Positions 14,238 through 17,808 of a stretch of DNA of 17,808 nucleotides are shown in pieces. Where the stretch lies: NCBI GenBank assembly GCA_919902625.1, contig CAKKRO010000027.1:3757-21564 (forward strand). Reading direction: 5' to 3'. The position numbers were made by a program, and so were the translations under genes. Within the stretch, counting starts at the first letter, position 1, and each line of letters begins with the position of its first letter. Below the pieces are notes generated by a model. The model had not been told where the DNA came from and did no database searches. It saw only the letters and a list, made by a program, of their open reading frames with translations. The stretch is from Nitrosomonadaceae bacterium (GTDB lineage Bacteria > Pseudomonadota > Gammaproteobacteria > Burkholderiales > Nitrosomonadaceae).

Positions 14238-16262
14238 ATGAAAATCTTTTCTCACTCCACGTGGATCGCTTTAACAGTTACTGTTTTTCTATTACTGATA
14301 GTGGTTGCGCTTGACAGAATGGAACAAGCGCGATTTAAGAAAGATTTACATGCCGAGGTCGTTGATCAGTTGAGTCAAGTGCGATCGCGTTTGGAGTCTG
14401 AAGTTAACGCCAATCTCTACCTGACCAGAGGATTAGTCAGCTTAGTGAAAGCGTATCCTCGTTTTACCGAGGCTGAATTCAAGATTATCGGTGAAGAGTT
14501 ATTGCACGGTAGAACCAGTGTCCGCAATATCGGCCTAGCGCCCAATAATGTGTTAAATCATATTTTTCCGATTGAAGGCAATGAAATGGCAATCGGCCTG
14601 GTATACCGTGACAATCCCGATCAATGGCCGCCAGTCGAACGCGCCATGCTTTCGCGGAAAACCGTAATTTCAGGGCCGCTAAAGTTGGTCGAAGGTAATC
14701 TTGCCTTCATCAGTTTAACACCGATATGGATCCATACACCGGACAACCAGGATGAAAGTTACTGGGGTGTAGCCAGTCTTGTCATTAATGCGGATACACT
14801 TTTTGCCAACGCGGGAATTTCCGGTGGTGAGAAAAGCACTATTGAATTAGCAATACGCGGAGCAGACGGTTCTGGCCCGAAAGGCGCTGTGTTTTTTGGC
14901 GAGCCTTCACTATTTGAGCAACGTCCGATCACGATGGAAGTCTTTCTACCGAGCGGCACCTGGCAACTCGGCGCTATACCCAAAGGCGGCTGGATGCAAT
15001 CATCGAAGTTGTCTTATGGATTATGGATCGGCGGTATTGTTTTTTCTCTGATGATTGGGTTTGCGGTTTGGAGTTGGCTTAATGCACAAAACCGTCAAAA
15101 ACAAATATTGATGGAAGCCAAGCAAGCCGCAGAAAAGGCCAATCGTGCCAAATCGGAATTCCTATCGCGCATGAGTCATGAATTGCGCACCCCATTAAAT
15201 GCCATTCTGGGCTTTGGGCAATTGCTGGATTTAGGCATGAATGCAGCAAACGACACTGAAAAACAATATGTAAAGCATATTATGAACAGCGGTCAGCATT
15301 TATTGGCGCTCATCAATGAAGTTCTGGATCTGGCAAGAATTGACGCCGGCAAATTTGAATTGAAACCGGAACAGGTTTCCGTACCCGAGGTACTTGACGA
15401 ATGCCTGGTACTCGCACAACCTTTAGCGAAAACGCACGGCATTGCGGTATCGATTAATCACCCCAGTGATTCCAGGTTATTCGTGTGGACCGATCACAAG
15501 TGCCTAAAACAAATTGTTTTAAATCTAGTCTCCAACGCCATCAAATATAACCGTAAAGACGGGCGCGTTACCGTTAGTTACCGGAAAACGGCTGATGAAA
15601 AAATCCGGTTGTCAATAACCGATACCGGCATCGGCATTCCACAAGATAAGTGGGAGCAACTTTTTCAACCTTTTAATCGCATTGGCGCGGAAAACAGCCG
15701 GATCGAGGGCACCGGAATCGGCTTGGCCATTACCAAGAGTCTGGTTGAGTCAATGAACGGCAAAATCGGATTTGAAAGCACCGCTGGAGCCGGTTCCGAG
15801 TTCTGGTTCGAATTTCCCCAAGCTACCGATAATATTGATCACTCAGTCCCCCTTGAAGAAAAACCAGCAGCCGGCATTACTGACATGAAGACTGTAAACG
15901 CAAAGATTCTTTGTATCGAAGATAATCTATTAAATCAGGAGCTGATGAAGACAATCATGTCGATGTTTCCAGGCGTAGAATTGCTAATAGAAACGACTGC
16001 TGAGCAGGGTTTGGCGACTGCCGAAAAAGAGCTGCCGCAACTTATTTTGATGGATATCAATTTACCGGGGATGAGTGGTATCGACGCTTTACGAATTATC
16101 CGCAAACACCGCACGCTGGCAAAAACGCCGGTTATCGCGTTGAGTGCAGCGTCGATGGTTGAAGATATCGAGACAAGCATTAATGCTGGATTTGACGCGT
16201 ACATCACCAAACCCTTCGATATTCAGGATTTCAAGCAAACAATCGAGAAGATTCTCGGATAA
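14238..16262 (+). CDS. CHASE-domain hybrid sensor histidine kinase
   Basis: A 674-residue membrane kinase. TM1 spans 8-25. An extracytoplasmic CHASE-type domain (about 45-250) includes RNIGLAP (96-102), VYRDNPDQWPPVERA (122-136) and VISGPLKL (143-150). TM2 spans 262-280. The kinase core has the dimerisation helix with SHELRTPLNAILGF (313-326, phosphoacceptor His314), N-box NLVSNAIKYN (429-438), DTGIGIP (462-468) and GTGIGLAITKSL (491-502). A receiver domain follows from about 556, with acidic pair Glu561-Asp562, phosphoacceptor Asp606 in LMDINLPGMSG and Lys658 in ITKPFD. The CHASE domain senses an unknown small external ligand. With the receiver on the same chain and no output regulator beside it, a phosphorelay to an unlinked Hpt protein or regulator is inferred. 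Confidence 0.92.
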   Translation: MKIFSHSTWIALTVTVFLLLIVVALDRMEQARFKKDLHAEVVDQLSQVRSRLESEVNANLYLTRGLVSLVKAYPRFTEAEFKIIGEELLHGRTSVRNIGLAPNNVLNHIFPIEGNEMAIGLVYRDNPDQWPPVERAMLSRKTVISGPLKLVEGNLAFISLTPIWIHTPDNQDESYWGVASLVINADTLFANAGISGGEKSTIELAIRGADGSGPKGAVFFGEPSLFEQRPITMEVFLPSGTWQLGAIPKGGWMQSSKLSYGLWIGGIVFSLMIGFAVWSWLNAQNRQKQILMEAKQAAEKANRAKSEFLSRMSHELRTPLNAILGFGQLLDLGMNAANDTEKQYVKHIMNSGQHLLALINEVLDLARIDAGKFELKPEQVSVPEVLDECLVLAQPLAKTHGIAVSINHPSDSRLFVWTDHKCLKQIVLNLVSNAIKYNRKDGRVTVSYRKTADEKIRLSITDTGIGIPQDKWEQLFQPFNRIGAENSRIEGTGIGLAITKSLVESMNGKIGFESTAGAGSEFWFEFPQATDNIDHSVPLEEKPAAGITDMKTVNAKILCIEDNLLNQELMKTIMSMFPGVELLIETTAEQGLATAEKELPQLILMDINLPGMSGIDALRIIRKHRTLAKTPVIALSAASMVEDIETSINAGFDAYITKPFDIQDFKQTIEKILG

Positions 16263-16328
16263 TGAGCTTGCTGCGGCGGCTCACCGAGGTATTGACTGGC
16301 TAAGACAACTCGAGTTACAGCACATTCA

Positions 16329-17129
16329 TTGACATTGACAAGCGCACAAAAAAAGCAAGCCCGCAAAAAACCGCCTCGACGGTTATTCCTATTATTCGGC
16401 CTTTTTCTGATGCAGTTTTCATCCAAGGCTTTCAGCTTCGATTGGAGCATTACCGAACTGCATTATCAATTCGGCAGACTGAAACAACCGTTCTTACAAC
16501 AACAGGAAGCCGGCACATCGGTGGTTACTTTTCAGCATATCAACGGCTGGCGTTATGGCAACAACTTTCTGTTCTTTGATACCCTGATGCCGCATCAAGG
16601 AAAAATGGATTATTACGGTGAATATTATGGCAGCCTCAGTTTGAGTAAACTCTCCGGGGTCGATCTTGCTATCGGTCCCATCAAGGATATTGGGTTGCTC
16701 ATGGGTGTTAACTGGGCGCCCACACCCGGCGTGTTGAAGTATTTACCGGGTCTGCGTATTTCCTGGGATTTTCCAGGTTTTACATTTCTAAACGCGGATA
16801 TCACCGCGTATATCGATTACAGCGATCGCGCAGTCAAAGAAAACAACAGCTTCATGATCGATATCAACGGCCAGTATCCTTTCAAACTGTTCAAAGCCAA
16901 CTTCAGTATCGAAGGTCATGCGGAATATATCGGCGAACGCCGCAACCAATTCGGACAAGTCCATGCATGGTTTTTCAGTCAAACCCAAGTACGCTATGAT
17001 ATCGGCGAATTGCTGCTGAAGAAATCAAAGAAAGTTTTTATTGGCACCGAATGGCAATATTGGAGCCATAAACTGGGATCCAACGTCGAAGAAAATGTCG
17101 CGCAAGCCTTGCTGGTGTGGCGGATGTAG
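16329..17129 (+). CDS. Tsx-like nucleoside-channel family outer-membrane protein
   Basis: A 266-residue exported protein. The N-terminus is long and basic, followed by a hydrophobic core (about 19-30) and probable cleavage after SKA34. The mature protein begins FDWSITELHYQFG, followed by FQHINGWRYGNNFLFFDTL (68-86), the signature region of the Tsx family of 12-strand outer-membrane channels. Alternating aromatic strands continue to the end (VFIGTEWQYWSHKLG). Tsx channels admit nucleosides; the substrate here is unproven. The TTG start at 16329 lacks a ribosome binding site, and TTG 16335 is an alternative. ATG 16410 would destroy the signal peptide. It follows the kinase gene by 66 nt and may be co-transcribed. 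Confidence 0.75.
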   Translation: MTLTSAQKKQARKKPPRRLFLLFGLFLMQFSSKAFSFDWSITELHYQFGRLKQPFLQQQEAGTSVVTFQHINGWRYGNNFLFFDTLMPHQGKMDYYGEYYGSLSLSKLSGVDLAIGPIKDIGLLMGVNWAPTPGVLKYLPGLRISWDFPGFTFLNADITAYIDYSDRAVKENNSFMIDINGQYPFKLFKANFSIEGHAEYIGERRNQFGQVHAWFFSQTQVRYDIGELLLKKSKKVFIGTEWQYWSHKLGSNVEENVAQALLVWRM

Positions 17130-17170
17130 TGCTTGCCGATTAAATGCCGAATAACACAGGATTAGCCGGG

Positions 17171-17265
17171 CTACTTGCTTGCAGTGGAAGAAGTTCCCAC
17201 CACCTGCCCGGCATCATTGATAGCATTCGCACAACTGTCTCTGTTTGGATACAAGCTACCGTAAG
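17171..17265 (-). pseudogene. HAF-repeat-like protein remnant
   Basis: In one minus-strand frame about 31 codons read a peptide containing NAINDAGQVVG, the hallmark of HAF repeats found in exported (often PEP-CTERM or autotransporter-like) proteins. It ends at a TAG (17173-17171). It slightly overlaps the end of the GlpF-like pseudogene and has no start of its own. It is probably a fragment left by rearrangement, though chance cannot be excluded for so short a match. Confidence 0.4.
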
Positions 17266-17599
17266 TTAAAACTAATAAGCTTTACAGCATCGACCACTGC
17301 GGCAACCAATCCGCCGACAACAGGGACATACGCATAACCCCAATCACTATCGCGTTTGTTGGCCATTGGGAGAATTGCGTGGCCCCAGATCACGTGCAGG
17401 ATTAACAGCAAAGCCGGTCGGGCTGCCCAGTGATAGACCGATACCAAACAGCAGCAAAGCAACGGGCAAGGCATCCAGCGCACCCAGGTTTTGCTGCGGC
17501 GAAACGATCATCATAACGCCAAACAACCAGCATGAATGTGCCGATCGCTTCCGTAATGATGTTATTGAATGGGCTTCGGATTGCCGGCCCGGTACCAAA
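17256..17599 (-). pseudogene. GlpF/MIP-family channel pseudogene, 3' fragment
   Basis: Three minus-strand frames read in succession as the C-terminal half of a glycerol facilitator/aquaporin. The first frame gives GPAIRSPFNNIITEAIGTFMLVV (17590-17525). The second gives LGALDALPVALLLFGIGLSLG and the second NPA box in FAVNPARDLGPR. The third gives HAILPMANKRDSDWGYAYVPVVGG to a TAG at 17258-17256. A one-base insertion near 17525 and a small deletion near 17375-17382 explain the shifts. The family forms six-helix membrane channels for glycerol or water. The 5' half is missing: homology stops at about 17599, where the IS3-family element begins. The gene is non-functional. Confidence 0.8.
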
Positions 17600-17808
17600 T
17601 GAAGTGGTATCGCAAAACTGGACAGGTTGTTAAGCTCTGTTATGAACACTATAGAGGATCATAATGATGAGCAAGAAACGTACACAATATTCCAGTGAAT
17701 TCAAGGCGAAAGTAGCGCTGGCTGCGATACGTGGAGATGAAACTATTCCCCAGCTGGCAGCCCAAGTGCCCGACAAACATGCACCGGGTGTGACGGCGGC
17801 AGTAACGC
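17600..17808 (+). mobile_element. IS3-family insertion sequence, left part
   Basis: The element probably starts at the TG of 17600-17601. It carries an end that includes TGGACA (17620-17625), as in several IS3-family terminal repeats, about 65 nt before the transposase start. Channel-gene homology stops exactly here, which supports this boundary. The right end lies outside the window. Confidence 0.6.
17664..17808 (+). pseudogene. IS3-family transposase OrfA, probably frameshifted, partial
   Basis: The first 34 codons (MSKKRTQYSSEFKAKVALAA and on to PQLAAQ) are a typical OrfA helix-turn-helix start. AGAGGA at 17653-17658 precedes the tandem ATGs at 17664 and 17667. The expected YGVHP stretch is then lost from this frame. 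The +1 frame instead reads CPTNMHRV, resembling the usual VHPTxIHRW segment, followed by stops at 17791 and 17803. A small deletion near 17765 best explains this, so the transposase is probably dead. The window ends too soon to be certain, and a sequencing error is possible. Confidence 0.6.

Overview
The window looks like chromosomal DNA of a betaproteobacterial chemolithoautotroph, most likely an ammonia oxidiser of the Nitrosomonas type. This is inferred from a bacterial-type phosphoribulokinase (Calvin cycle), an exosortase-associated TIGR04073-type protein, secreted proteins with the YYC...GYYPYV...C..GW signature, and a moderate base composition. No RNA genes and no CRISPR array were seen.

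Layout. Positions 1-860 hold the 3' end of a long-chain acyl-CoA synthetase, a long inverted repeat and a YajD-type HNH protein. A large secreted protein with a C39-like cysteine-peptidase signature follows on the minus strand (1056-2984). After a 392-nt gap with a degenerate inverted-repeat element come a helix-hairpin-helix protein with a lysine-rich tail, a YgfX-type inner-membrane protein and a small lipoprotein (3377-4750). Positions 4842-8022 carry a tight three-gene cassette: an acyl-CoA dehydrogenase-fold flavoprotein without either usual catalytic glutamate, a PhnD-like binding-fold protein without a signal peptide, and a TusA-like domain (active cysteine replaced) fused to a ferritin-like diiron domain. 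This is the best candidate for an undescribed system. Its chemistry cannot be read from sequence, but a flavin plus diiron redox pathway with a binding-protein-fold partner is a reasonable reading.

Positions 8096-10378 are a minus-strand group of four small envelope proteins: TIGR04073-type, a two-TM protein, a glycine-zipper lipoprotein and a His/Tyr/Gly-rich secreted protein. The plus strand then carries phosphoribulokinase (cbbP), DNA helicase II (uvrD), a CHASE-domain hybrid histidine kinase and a Tsx-like outer-membrane channel protein.

The right end (17130-17808) is decaying DNA. It holds a short HAF-repeat-like remnant and a frameshifted GlpF/MIP channel pseudogene. The pseudogene breaks off exactly where an IS3-family element begins, and the element's own orfA appears frameshifted before the window ends.
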